Source: CALBPI01 sp039700805 (GTDB lineage Bacteria > Pseudomonadota > Gammaproteobacteria > Steroidobacterales > Woeseiaceae). From it: a DNA stretch of 64,000 nt. The DNA lies in NCBI GenBank assembly GCA_039700805.1, contig JBCAZE010000002.1, forward strand, positions 1 to 64,000. Direction: 5' to 3'. Shown piece by piece: positions 34,782-44,208 of this stretch. The translations under genes and the position numbers were made by a program. The notes beneath the pieces were generated by a model, which was given only the letters and a program-made list of their open reading frames with translations, was not told where the DNA came from and did no database searches. Numbering within the stretch: position 1 is the first letter of the stretch; each line of letters opens with the position of its first letter.

Positions 34782-36728
34782 ATGAGCAAAGTGTATCCCG
34801 TCTCACCAAACACGGCCGCAGCCGCGGTGATAGATGCTTCTGACTACGAAGCGATGTACGCCCTATCGATTGCTGATAACGAGGGTTTCTGGGCAGAGCA
34901 AGCGACGCATATTGATTGGATGACGCCGTTCTCGCGGGTCAAGGACGTGTCCTACGCCAAAGAAGATCTACACATCCGGTGGTTTGACGATGGTGAGCTC
35001 AATGTTTGCTACAACTGTGTCGATAGGCATCTCGATACAAGAGGCGACGATACCGCGATCATTTGGGAGGGTGACGACCCGACAAAGCACCTGCATATCA
35101 GTTACCGCCAGCTGCACCTCAAGGTTTGCCGGTTCGCCAATGTGTTGAAGTCGATCGGCGTCAAGAAAGGTGATCGGGTAACACTTTACATGCCGATGAT
35201 CCCGGAGGCGGCTATTGCGATGCTGGCATGTGCGCGCATCGGTGCCATTCATTCGGTCGTCTTCGGTGGGTTCTCTCCCGAGGCGCTAGCGGGTCGCATT
35301 ATTGATTGTGAGTCCAATGTCGTTATCACCGCTGACGAGGGGCTTCGTGGCGGTAAGCCGATTGCACTAAAGGACAATGTCGACGCTGCTGCGCGCATCG
35401 ACGGTGTCACAACCCTCGAGAAGGTGTTGGTTGTCAAAAACACCGGGGGTGACATCGATTGGGATGACACCCGCGATGTGTGGTTGCATGAGGCCGAGGC
35501 GCAGGTTGACGACATATGCCCGCCAGAGCCGATGAATGCTGAGGATCCTTTGTTCATTCTTTACACGTCGGGCTCGACGGGTAAACCCAAGGGCGTCTTG
35601 CACACAACCGGTGGCTACATTGTCTATGCAGCGAGCACATTCCGTTACGTGTTCGATTACCAGCCAGGTGATGTCTATTGGTGTACCGCTGATGTGGGAT
35701 GGGTCACCGGGCATTCGTATATCGTCTACGGGCCGCTGGCGAACGGTGCGACCACCGTCATGTTCGAAGGTGTTCCTACGTATCCCGACGCGAGTCGTCT
35801 CTGGCAGGTCTGTGACAAACATGATGTGACGATCTGTTACACGGCACCTACCGCCATTCGTGCGTTAATGCGTGAAGGTGATGAGCTCGTGAAAAAAACG
35901 TCGCGGCAGACGCTGCGGCTACTTGGCTCAGTCGGTGAGCCGATCAACCCCGAAGCGTGGGAGTGGTATTACCATGTCGTCGGAGAAGGGCGTTGCCCGA
36001 TTGTCGATACATGGTGGCAGACAGAGACTGGCGGCATTCTGATCAGTCCTCTGCCAGGTGCGACCGATTTGAAACCTGGTAGCGCGAGCAAGCCGATGTT
36101 CGGTATTCAACCGGCGATTGTTGACAGTGATGGCGTGATTCAAGAAGGCGCTGCGTCCGGTAACCTCGTTCTGTTGGATAGCTGGCCGGGCCAGATGCGA
36201 ACCGTATACGGGGATCATCAGCGATTTATCGACACTTATTTTTCGACGTTCGAAGGGCGCTATTTCACCGGCGATGGGGCGCATCGCGATGACGATGGCT
36301 ATTACTGGATTACCGGCCGTGTCGACGACGTGCTGAATGTCTCGGGTCATCGTATGGGCACAGCCGAAGTTGAAAGCGCGATGGTTGCCCACCCCGCCGT
36401 GGCAGAAGCGGCTGTTGTTGGTTATCCGCACGACATCAAGGGTCAAGGCATCTACGTTTACGTCACGCTGATGGACGGCCAAGAACCCGGTGACGCGCTA
36501 TTGGCCGAGCTTCGCCAATGGGTACGCAAGGAAATTGGACCGATCGCGACGCCGGATTTGATTCAGTGGGCGCCCGGATTACCGAAGACCCGATCCGGCA
36601 AGATCATGCGCCGGATTTTGAGAAAAATCGCAGAAGACGATTTTTCGAATCTTGGTGATACATCGACACTGGCGGATCCCGCTGTCGTTGACGATCTGAT
36701 CGAGAACAGGATGAACCGCAGTGATTGA
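34782..36728 (+). CDS. acs: Acetyl-CoA synthetase
   Basis: A 648-residue AMP-forming acyl-CoA synthetase that activates acetate (and perhaps propionate) through acyl-AMP to acyl-CoA. The P-loop-like YTSGSTGKPKGVLHTTGGY, WWQTETGG, the hinge FTGDGAHRD and the C-terminal catalytic Lys607 in TRSGKIMRRILRKI are those of bacterial Acs; this Lys is the usual acetylation control site. Length is as expected. SD GAGGGAC lies just before ATG 34782. Stand-alone gene. It could return acetate carbon to metabolism. Confidence 0.95.
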   Translation: MSKVYPVSPNTAAAAVIDASDYEAMYALSIADNEGFWAEQATHIDWMTPFSRVKDVSYAKEDLHIRWFDDGELNVCYNCVDRHLDTRGDDTAIIWEGDDPTKHLHISYRQLHLKVCRFANVLKSIGVKKGDRVTLYMPMIPEAAIAMLACARIGAIHSVVFGGFSPEALAGRIIDCESNVVITADEGLRGGKPIALKDNVDAAARIDGVTTLEKVLVVKNTGGDIDWDDTRDVWLHEAEAQVDDICPPEPMNAEDPLFILYTSGSTGKPKGVLHTTGGYIVYAASTFRYVFDYQPGDVYWCTADVGWVTGHSYIVYGPLANGATTVMFEGVPTYPDASRLWQVCDKHDVTICYTAPTAIRALMREGDELVKKTSRQTLRLLGSVGEPINPEAWEWYYHVVGEGRCPIVDTWWQTETGGILISPLPGATDLKPGSASKPMFGIQPAIVDSDGVIQEGAASGNLVLLDSWPGQMRTVYGDHQRFIDTYFSTFEGRYFTGDGAHRDDDGYYWITGRVDDVLNVSGHRMGTAEVESAMVAHPAVAEAAVVGYPHDIKGQGIYVYVTLMDGQEPGDALLAELRQWVRKEIGPIATPDLIQWAPGLPKTRSGKIMRRILRKIAEDDFSNLGDTSTLADPAVVDDLIENRMNRSD

Positions 36729-36821
36729 TGTCGTCGCTATCGGTGGTTGGTCGCGAGTAAGTGCAGGTTGTCTTAGGTAGCGTTTGATCGTCACGATCAG
36801 TGAGGTGAGGAGGGTACAGGC

Positions 36822-38615
36822 ATGGGGATGCGCATCTTGTCAGCGGTCTTGTTCGTTCTACTTGTTGTCGTGAGTCATAGCCATGCCGCGACGTTGGCAG
36901 AGGCACCACCGTTGGGTCTTTGGGTTGGTTCAGCGGGTGATTCAACGTCCACGGTAACCTTGGAAATCACACCGTCTGATGACGGCTGGACCGCACGTGT
37001 TGATGATGCGCCCGTTAACGTCAGGATCAATGGCGATGCGATCATCATCAGCGCGCCAGCCGATCAGTCGTTTACCGGCACGTTCAACGCAGAAGACGGC
37101 ACCATCGTCGGCCGCTGGCGGCAACCGATGTCGCGACTCGGCTACTCTGTGATGGAGACTCCCGTGACGCTAACCGAAATCGATACGCAACGCTGGCGTG
37201 CGGTCATCGATATTCAACCACGGCCCTACCGCGTTTTTCTTGATGTATTCGATACGGCGTCGGGGGTTACCGCCGTGATTCGGAACCCGGCGCGCAATGA
37301 GATATTGGGTGCAACGCGTTTCGAGTTGATCTCGACGGGCGATAAGGAGTGGGCACTGACTGCATCAAGACGTGGGCGCGTCACTGAGGTTTCACTGCGG
37401 CAGGTTGATGGAGACACGCTTTCTCTTGAACATTTCAGATTTAGAGAGGGCATCGCGTTATCGCCGGCAAAGACAACCGATGCACGGTTCTACTATAGTC
37501 GCCTTGCGGAAGAATCGCGCCGCTACACGCCACCCGAAGCGCTCGATGATGGTTGGTCAGTCGTTGCGGCCGACGAAGCTGGTTTCGATCGGGACCGTCT
37601 CGATGCACTCGTGGCTGAACTTGCTAATTCGGATGTGCGCGCCGAGCGTCCTCGCATGTTGCATGCGATGTTGGTTGCGCATCGCGGCAAGCTGGTGTTT
37701 GAAGAGTACTTCTTTGGTCATACACGCGAGACACCTCACGATACGCGATCACTGGCCAAAGTCTTTGGCCCAATTCTGCTGGGCGCTTTGCGCAAAACGG
37801 GTGCTGATATTTCGCCGAACGCGCGCCCAATACCCGGCGTCCTCAAGATGGCGGGGGAAACACTTGATGATCCTCGCAAAGCGGACATCACCCTCGCGCA
37901 ATTGATGAGTTTCACGAGCGGTCTCGACTGTGATGCGATTTCTGGCGATTCGCCGGGCAGTGAAGACAATATGTGGGATCAACAAGAGGAGCCGGATTTT
38001 TGGCGGTACACATCGCGACTGCCGAGCTTGTATCCGCCGGGCGAGCGTTATGCGTATTGTTCCGGCAGTATCAATCTCGTCGGCGCGAGTCTACGTGAGA
38101 CGGCGGGACAATCGATCATCGACACCTTTGATCAACTGATCGCGAAGCCACTTGCGTTTTCAGCCTACCATTGGAACCTTGCTCCGAATGGTGCGGCGTA
38201 CCTCGGTGGCGGTGTTTATATGAAGCCGCGAGATATCTTAAAGCTGGGCGCGATGTATGCGGCAGGCGGCGTCTGGAATGACACACGCGTGCTGTCCGAA
38301 GATTGGGTGAGAGAGTCGACAACACCGGTCATCGACATCACACCGGAAACGACAGGGTTGTCGGAAGAGGCCTTCAACAATAACTATTTTGGTGGCACAC
38401 AAGCGTACATCTGGCGTGGCGACGCCGTGCGGGTCGGCGATAAGGCGTATGCTTCCTACGAGGCGACGGGAAACGGTGGGCAAATCGTTCTCGTTGTTCC
38501 GGAACTTGATCTGGCCGTTGTGTTTACCGGCGGAAATTACCGGATGGGTTATGTGTGGGGGCGATGGCGGAATCAACTCGTCGGAGAATTCGTCATCCCC
38601 GCATTATTGCCATAG
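36822..38615 (+). CDS. Secreted beta-lactamase-family serine hydrolase
   Basis: A 597-residue protein with a signal peptide (MGMRILSAVLFVLLVVVSHS). Residues 30-230 form an N-terminal beta-rich domain of unknown type. Residues 250-590 are a class-C beta-lactamase/esterase fold with SxxK in DTRSLAKVF, YCSGSIN at the Tyr motif position and GNGGQIVLVVPE near the end in place of KTG. It may be an esterase or peptidase rather than a resistance enzyme. AGGAGG about eight bases before the ATG at 36822 supports the start. Confidence 0.85.
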   Translation: MGMRILSAVLFVLLVVVSHSHAATLAEAPPLGLWVGSAGDSTSTVTLEITPSDDGWTARVDDAPVNVRINGDAIIISAPADQSFTGTFNAEDGTIVGRWRQPMSRLGYSVMETPVTLTEIDTQRWRAVIDIQPRPYRVFLDVFDTASGVTAVIRNPARNEILGATRFELISTGDKEWALTASRRGRVTEVSLRQVDGDTLSLEHFRFREGIALSPAKTTDARFYYSRLAEESRRYTPPEALDDGWSVVAADEAGFDRDRLDALVAELANSDVRAERPRMLHAMLVAHRGKLVFEEYFFGHTRETPHDTRSLAKVFGPILLGALRKTGADISPNARPIPGVLKMAGETLDDPRKADITLAQLMSFTSGLDCDAISGDSPGSEDNMWDQQEEPDFWRYTSRLPSLYPPGERYAYCSGSINLVGASLRETAGQSIIDTFDQLIAKPLAFSAYHWNLAPNGAAYLGGGVYMKPRDILKLGAMYAAGGVWNDTRVLSEDWVRESTTPVIDITPETTGLSEEAFNNNYFGGTQAYIWRGDAVRVGDKAYASYEATGNGGQIVLVVPELDLAVVFTGGNYRMGYVWGRWRNQLVGEFVIPALLP

Positions 38616-38637
38616 CCAGGCGCGTGATCTTGCCGGC

Positions 38638-38651
38638 TCGATCGCGATCGA
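38638..38651. repeat. Perfect palindrome between convergent genes
   Basis: TCGATCGCGATCGA is a 14-base perfect palindrome in the 54-base gap between the serine hydrolase and histidine phosphatase stops, flanked by GCCGG and CCGGC that could pair to make a longer hairpin. It may help end transcription from both sides, though no T-run is present. Confidence 0.35.
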
Positions 38652-38669
38652 TCACCGGCTTATCTGTCG

Positions 38670-39224
38670 TTAGTTCACAATACTCGCGTTAGCATCACCT
38701 CTGTGCACGATGTGCAGCTTACCGTGCTCGAGTCTTAAGCGAGTCACTGATGCGTAGTCCGGTTGGAATACCATGACAGCGTCCGTTTGTTCGATCGCTG
38801 ACACGACGGCATTGATCACCACGAAATGTGTAAAGACAACGGTCGGTGCGGTGAGGGATTCCAGCGCCGCTAGGATTTGATCACGCCATGTGCGAATCGT
38901 CTGAGGTTGAGCGGACCACTGCTGCGTCATAAACGTGCGAATCCATGTTGCTCGATCTTCAAATGGTACCGGCGCTGGTACTTCACGAAAACGATCATCG
39001 ATGGTCATGTCGCTCTCGAAATGGCCTGCGAGATATGCGGCGGTGTCACGTGCGCGACACATCGGACTTGAGACTATCGCCGTGTCGGCTTGCAGCGTCT
39101 CCGTGAGTGCTTCCGCCGTCGCGGCAGCCTGACGCTTACCCATCTCGCTAAGGCCTGGGTCTGGGTCCACCCCCCATTGTGCTGCGGCCTCTCCGTGTCG
39201 AACTAACAGTACGTCAATACTCAT
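38670..39224 (-). CDS. Histidine phosphatase family protein (phosphoglycerate mutase/SixA-like)
   Basis: A 184-residue protein opening with VLLVRHGEA, the RHG motif whose His is phosphorylated in this superfamily; a later SSPMCRARDTA and FTHFVVINAVV supply the second Arg and His. It is short and cytoplasmic. The substrate is not evident. It stands alone, divergent from katG. Confidence 0.87.
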   Translation of the reverse strand: MSIDVLLVRHGEAAAQWGVDPDPGLSEMGKRQAAATAEALTETLQADTAIVSSPMCRARDTAAYLAGHFESDMTIDDRFREVPAPVPFEDRATWIRTFMTQQWSAQPQTIRTWRDQILAALESLTAPTVVFTHFVVINAVVSAIEQTDAVMVFQPDYASVTRLRLEHGKLHIVHRGDANASIVN

Positions 39225-39474
39225 GACGTGAGCGTAGAGGAATCCGCGTGCGTTGTCTCGAAGCGTTGCATTAAGGCGGTAACCCAGGGTGCAGCGATCT
39301 CATAGTTAACGCTTATGGTCGCGGTTGAAATTTACAATTATCCGTCATTGGTACTGCTCCGTATGATGAATCACACACTAAGCAATCGGCCCCTGCAGAC
39401 CGCATGCATCGCAATCGGTACTGACGTGATAAGCGTCACTATGACTACTTGGGCTAGCGTTATTGGAGATCAAA

Positions 39475-41637
39475 ATGAGTGGACCCGGCAAATGCCCCGT
39501 TATGCACGGCGGCAACACATCTTCCGATCAACCGGTTACCAAATGGTGGCCGAAAGCACTAAACCTCGACATCCTTCATCAAAAGGGTGCTCGCGTCGAT
39601 CCGATGGACGACGACTTCAACTATCGTGATGCCGTACGTGGTCTCGATTTCGATGCGGTGAAACGCGACGTCGAGGCATTGCTCACGGATGACCAAGACT
39701 GGTGGCCTGCCGATTGGGGGCACTACGGTGGCTTGATGATTCGCCTCGCATGGCATTCGGCCGGTTCTTACCGTGTTCAGGATGGTCGTGGTGGCGGCGG
39801 TGCCGGCAACATCCGCTTCGCACCGCTGAATTCCTGGCCCGATAACGCCAGTCTTGATAAGGCGCGACGGCTGCTTTGGCCGGTGAAGAAAAAGTACGGC
39901 AACGCGTTGTCGTGGGCAGATCTTATCTTGCTCTCAGGCACCGTCGCGTACGAATCGATGGGCTTAAAGGTCTTTGGCTTTGGCTTTGGTCGCGAAGACA
40001 TCTGGGGCCCCGAGACGGATGTGTATTGGGGCTCAGAGGGCGAGTTTCTTGCGCCTTCCGAAAACCGTTATGCCGACCTCAACGATGCGAGCACACTCAA
40101 GAATCCGCTGGCGGCTGTCCATATGGGTTTGATCTATGTCAATCCGGAAGGTGTCAATGGTCAACCAGACCCAGCACGCACTGCCCACCACATTCGCGAA
40201 ACGTTTGCGCGGATGGCGATGAACGACGAAGAGACCGCAGCATTGACCTGTGGCGGTCACACCGTGGGCAAGGCTCACGGCGGTGGTGATGGCAAGAACA
40301 TTGGCCCTGAACCAGAAGGCGCGCCGCTCGAGCAGCAGGGCTTTGGCTGGGCTAATGAGGATCACGGCGGTAAAGCCAGTCGTGCGTTCACGTCGGGCAT
40401 CGAAGGCGCTTGGACCAAGCAACCACTCACCTTCGACATGGGGTATTTCGAGTTGCTATTCGGTTATGACTGGGAGCTTCAGAAGTCACCGGCCGGGGCA
40501 TGGCAATGGGAACCTGTTGGCATCGCACCGGAAGATCTCCCGCGGGACCCCAGCGACCCAAACGCTACTTGCCGCGCGATCATGACCGATGCCGATATGG
40601 CGATGAAGATAGACCCCGTTTACCGGGAGATATGTGAGCGCTTCATGGCCGATGAAGACTATTTCCGTGACACGTTCGCTCGGGCTTGGTTCAAGTTGAC
40701 ACACCGCGATATGGGTCCGAAAGCGAACTACATCGGGCCGGACGTACCTTCTGAGGATCTCGTTTGGCAGGATCCGATTCCGGTCGGTAACACGGACTAT
40801 GATGTCGACGCGGTCAAAGCGGCGATTCTTGGTACGGGATTACCCGCCGCCGAACTGATCAATACGGCGTGGGATAGCGCTCGAACGTTTCGGCAATCAG
40901 ACAAGCGCGGCGGTGCGAATGGCGCGCGAATTCGACTAGCGCCGCAAAAGGACTGGGCGGCCAATGAGCCGGAGCGTTTGGCGCGGGTCCTTGACGCATT
41001 GACGCCGATTGCAGCGGATGCGGGCGCATCGATCGCGGATGTGATTGTACTCGCAGGCAATGTCGGTATCGAACAAGCAATCGACGCGACTGGGTTTGAT
41101 GTCACTGTGCCATTTGCTAAAGGTCGTGGCGACGCGACGGATGCAGAGACAGATGCCGATTCCTTCGATGTGCTCGAGCCTCTCGCTGATGGCTTCCGCA
41201 ACTACTTGAAGGAGTCGTATGCGGTATCAGAGGAAGAGATGTTGCTGGATCGCGCCCAACTGCTTGGCTTGACCGCTCACGAGATGACGGTTCTGGTCGG
41301 CGGTATGCGCGTGTTGGGCACCAACTTCGAGCAAAGCTCGAACGGCGTCTTTACGGATCGTGTTGGCACTTTGTCGACAGACTTCTTTGTGAACCTGACG
41401 GATATGAACCTCAGCTGGCATGCAACCGATGACGGCAGCTACGTGCTGCGTGATCGCGTTTCCGGTAAGGACCGTTTCACGGCGACCAGGGCGGACCTGG
41501 TGTTCGGCTCGAACTCGGTTCTTCGCGCCTATGCCGAGGTCTACGCTCAGGACGACAATCAGGAAAAATTTGTTCGCGATTTCGTCGCGGTTTGGACCAA
41601 AGTGATGAATGCCGATCGCTTTGATCTCGACGCATAA
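39475..41637 (+). CDS. katG: Catalase-peroxidase
   Basis: A 720-residue bifunctional haem catalase-peroxidase with duplicated peroxidase domains. The N-terminal domain has distal Arg90, Trp93 and His94 in RLAWHSAGSYR and proximal His262 in LTCGGHTVGKAHG; GLIYVNPEG supplies the Tyr of the Met-Tyr-Trp adduct. The C-terminal domain (from about 420) lacks haem ligands as usual. The ATG at 39475 has TTGGAG six bases upstream. It removes hydrogen peroxide in the cytoplasm, which PuuD-type or other oxidases may produce. A strong terminator follows. No clear OxyR site is visible upstream. Confidence 0.97.
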   Translation: MSGPGKCPVMHGGNTSSDQPVTKWWPKALNLDILHQKGARVDPMDDDFNYRDAVRGLDFDAVKRDVEALLTDDQDWWPADWGHYGGLMIRLAWHSAGSYRVQDGRGGGGAGNIRFAPLNSWPDNASLDKARRLLWPVKKKYGNALSWADLILLSGTVAYESMGLKVFGFGFGREDIWGPETDVYWGSEGEFLAPSENRYADLNDASTLKNPLAAVHMGLIYVNPEGVNGQPDPARTAHHIRETFARMAMNDEETAALTCGGHTVGKAHGGGDGKNIGPEPEGAPLEQQGFGWANEDHGGKASRAFTSGIEGAWTKQPLTFDMGYFELLFGYDWELQKSPAGAWQWEPVGIAPEDLPRDPSDPNATCRAIMTDADMAMKIDPVYREICERFMADEDYFRDTFARAWFKLTHRDMGPKANYIGPDVPSEDLVWQDPIPVGNTDYDVDAVKAAILGTGLPAAELINTAWDSARTFRQSDKRGGANGARIRLAPQKDWAANEPERLARVLDALTPIAADAGASIADVIVLAGNVGIEQAIDATGFDVTVPFAKGRGDATDAETDADSFDVLEPLADGFRNYLKESYAVSEEEMLLDRAQLLGLTAHEMTVLVGGMRVLGTNFEQSSNGVFTDRVGTLSTDFFVNLTDMNLSWHATDDGSYVLRDRVSGKDRFTATRADLVFGSNSVLRAYAEVYAQDDNQEKFVRDFVAVWTKVMNADRFDLDA

Positions 41638-41650
41638 AGCGACGATGCTG

Positions 41651-41689
41651 GAGTGCCTCGGGTTTGTCCTTTCCCGGGGCGCTCTTTTT
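41651..41689 (+). terminator. Rho-independent terminator of katG
   Basis: GAGTGCCTCGGG (41651-41662) pairs over all 12 positions, two of them G-U, with CCCGGGGCGCTC (41673-41684), followed by TTTTT at 41685-41689. It starts 14 bases after the katG stop. Confidence 0.9.
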
Positions 41690-41704
41690 CTCCCTCATTC
41701 TGCG

Positions 41705-42457
41705 TCAGTCGAACACCGTCTCATTGTCGATCTGTAGATAGCGCTTCAGTTTCGCGACGAGGAAATAGACGGGAATCGTATCGATCAATGCTGAGAGCAT
41801 CTTGAACAGATAACTACTGCCGATCAGTACCAAGATGGCCTTGAGCGTGAAGTCACCAGCGATGAATGCCGCACCGAAGGTGACGCTGACAACGGCGATC
41901 GAATCCACCAATTGGCTCGTCAATGTCGATAGGTTGTTGCGCAGCCATAGATGTTTACCGCGCGTCAGTTTTTTCAACCAGTGGAATACTTGAACATCAC
42001 AATACTGCGCAGCGATGTAAGCCAACATCGACGCGAATACGGCGCCTGAGGTGCAGGCGTAAATCAGCCCGAACAGCTCAATACTGCCACTGACTGAATC
42101 GCCATTGGGCAGTCCGACTGACTCCGCCAGCTCGAGCACTTGCCAAGGCGGTAATGCGTTATCTGGGACCGCAGGAACCGCATTGACGACCCACATAATG
42201 CCGATGATGAAAAAGTTGAGCACGAGGCCGACCGTTACCATGAAATTCGCGCGGCGTTTGCCATACAGCTCGCTGATGAGGTCCGTGCAGAGAAACGTCA
42301 ATGGATAAGGCAATACACCGGCGGCGAGACTCAATGGACCCAACTGAACGAATCGGGTGATGCCAATGACATTAAGCAGTGTCATTGCGCACAGGAAAAA
42401 TCCGGCCAGGACCAAAAATACCCGTTCGCGTCGTTCTTGTAATTCGCTATCGATCAT
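41705..42457 (-). CDS. YhhQ-family queuosine precursor (VUT family) transporter
   Basis: A 250-residue membrane protein with about six to seven hydrophobic segments. LPYPLTFLCTDLISELYGKRRA and RNNLSTLTSQLVDS are family hallmarks (DUF165/VUT). Members import queuosine precursors such as preQ0 or preQ1 for tRNA modification. Single gene, transcribed toward katG. Confidence 0.88.
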   Translation of the reverse strand: MIDSELQERRERVFLVLAGFFLCAMTLLNVIGITRFVQLGPLSLAAGVLPYPLTFLCTDLISELYGKRRANFMVTVGLVLNFFIIGIMWVVNAVPAVPDNALPPWQVLELAESVGLPNGDSVSGSIELFGLIYACTSGAVFASMLAYIAAQYCDVQVFHWLKKLTRGKHLWLRNNLSTLTSQLVDSIAVVSVTFGAAFIAGDFTLKAILVLIGSSYLFKMLSALIDTIPVYFLVAKLKRYLQIDNETVFD

Positions 42458-42517
42458 CCATTCGTTCCGCGTTTGTTGATGTCCTCATGGTAATGGATCG
42501 CTCGGGAATTCCGAAGA

Positions 42518-42549
42518 CAAAAAAAGGCCGTCGCGCCAACGACGGCCTT
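42518..42549 (-). terminator. Rho-independent terminator of the NfeD-paraslipin operon
   Basis: On the minus strand AAGGCCGTCG (42549-42540) pairs with CGACGGCCTT (42533-42524) around a six-base loop and runs into seven T residues. It lies 25 bases after the paraslipin stop. Confidence 0.9.
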
Positions 42550-42574
42550 TGGCTTAGCGCCTTGTGCGTTTGAA

Positions 42575-43507
42575 CTATGACGCTTTGTCGGGTGACGTGC
42601 TCTTAACGATCGTCGTCGCCGCACTGATCATCGATGTCATGTCCGTCAGATTGGCTGGAACGATGAGCGTGTTGCCTTCCTTCGCTAAGTTTCCGAAACG
42701 CGCGAGGTAGTCTTCGGCGATGCGCAGCTGCATCGCTTGCTCACCACCTTCCCCGGTGATCGACGCGCCGACCAGCTTGATGCCGGTTGCTGTCGCTTTT
42801 GCGACCTCCATGATCGCCTCGGCCTCACCACGCGCTTCGTTGATCTGCTGCGCTTGCGCGGCCTCGGACTCCATGATTACCCGGCGCTTTTCCGCTTCCG
42901 CCTCGTTGATCTTGGCATCGCGATCACCTTCAGATTTCAAAACTGTCGCGCGCTTCTCACGTTCTGCACGCATCTGTTTTTCCATCGCGCTGAGTACGTC
43001 GTTCGGTGGATTGATGTTCTTGATCTCGTAGCGAAGCACTTTGACGCCCCAAGGGTCAGAGGCCTTGTCGAGTTCGTCGACGACGGCGAGGTTGATCGCA
43101 TTGCGTTCCTCAAACGTTTTGTCGAGATCGATCTTACCGACCTCACTACGCAGTGTGGTCTGCGCCAACTGGGTAATCGCGAATACATAGTTGCCGATGC
43201 CGTATGAAGCGCGCTCTGGGTTGGTGACCTGGACATAGAGAACACCATCGACCCCGACTTGCACGTTATCGCGTGTAATACAGATCTGCTCGGGAATATC
43301 CATCGCATGTTCTTTCAAGCTGTGGCGGTACGCGATTTTCTCCAAAAATGGGATGAGCAAGGTGAAACCTGCTCCCAGTGTCCGCGAGTACTTGCCGAGA
43401 CTCTCGACAACGTACGCACTTTGTTGGGGCACAATGACAAGTACTTTCGAGATCGCAAAGATGATGACGAACGCAACAGCGCCGCCGATAATTAATAGTG
43501 CATCCAT
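42575..43507 (-). CDS. SPFH/Band 7 paraslipin (QmcA-like)
   Basis: A 310-residue protein with one N-terminal membrane helix (ALLIIGGAVAFVIIFAI), the SPFH domain (VPQQSAYVVESLGKYSRTL, YGIGNYVFAITQLAQTTLRS) and an Ala/Glu-rich coiled coil (EREKRATVLKSEGDRDAKIN). It forms membrane microdomain oligomers and is involved in membrane protein quality control. It follows the NfeD gene by 39 bases, the usual pairing, and is closed by a strong terminator. Confidence 0.93.
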   Translation of the reverse strand: MDALLIIGGAVAFVIIFAISKVLVIVPQQSAYVVESLGKYSRTLGAGFTLLIPFLEKIAYRHSLKEHAMDIPEQICITRDNVQVGVDGVLYVQVTNPERASYGIGNYVFAITQLAQTTLRSEVGKIDLDKTFEERNAINLAVVDELDKASDPWGVKVLRYEIKNINPPNDVLSAMEKQMRAEREKRATVLKSEGDRDAKINEAEAEKRRVIMESEAAQAQQINEARGEAEAIMEVAKATATGIKLVGASITGEGGEQAMQLRIAEDYLARFGNLAKEGNTLIVPANLTDMTSMISAATTIVKSTSPDKAS

Positions 43508-43546
43508 AGTGTGTTCCTTATTTGTTGTGTTTTGTGTTGAGCGTGA

Positions 43547-43981
43547 TCAGGCGCGCGCGTCGATCTCAAGGCGTGAGCCACGGGCCTTCAGAATGATCGC
43601 CTTGTCACCCGCTTTCAGCGTTGCTGCACCCACGTTGGTTGCGTCCCAGCGAGAGCCTCGGAATTCAACGCGTGTCTCACCGCCGGCTTCGACGTCTTCC
43701 AAAATAGATACTTGGCGACCGTCTACGGTGTCTTCAAAGCCGATCGGTTCGCCGCGCAACTTTTCGTAGACTGTTTTTCTGAAAAAGACGGTCATTACCG
43801 CCGCCAGTACGCCAAACAGTATCCACTCAGCGGCACCGGGAAGCGGAATCCCCGCTAAGCTAACAAGTCCCGTGGCGATCGCTGCGAGCCCAATAAACAA
43901 GAGGTAAAAGGCGACGTCAACCAGCGCCAATTCGGCGGCCATGAGAACCAAGCCGAGTACAATCCATCCCCACCAGACCAT
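43547..43981 (-). CDS. NfeD-like membrane protein
   Basis: A 144-residue protein with N-terminal membrane helices (WIVLGLVLMAAELALVDVAF, LAAVMTVFF) and a C-terminal OB-fold (GGETRVEFRGSRWDATN). This is the short NfeD type without the ClpP-like protease domain. NfeD partners with the SPFH protein encoded directly downstream. Confidence 0.9.
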   Translation of the reverse strand: MVWWGWIVLGLVLMAAELALVDVAFYLLFIGLAAIATGLVSLAGIPLPGAAEWILFGVLAAVMTVFFRKTVYEKLRGEPIGFEDTVDGRQVSILEDVEAGGETRVEFRGSRWDATNVGAATLKAGDKAIILKARGSRLEIDARA

Positions 43982-44208
43982 GCTATTCTCCTCTCTCTAT
44001 TTCGATTTGCGTTGCGACTAATTATACGGCGCGGGCTGTTTTAACCGAAGGGCTAAACGGCTTGCCGCAAGCGGGTATATCGCTTGACAAGCTATAAACG
44101 TAATGACGATAGGTATTTATCCCAAGCGGGTTTTCAGCGTCATCTGTGGTTTTGTATCCACAAATAGAGCCACTCTTTGAGTGGTTTGGCTATTCAGGGA
44201 GTCTCGAA

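Noticed and set aside
36822..38615. Calling this gene an antibiotic-resistance beta-lactamase
   Set aside because: It has an extra N-terminal domain and a changed KTG region, typical of esterase-like family members.
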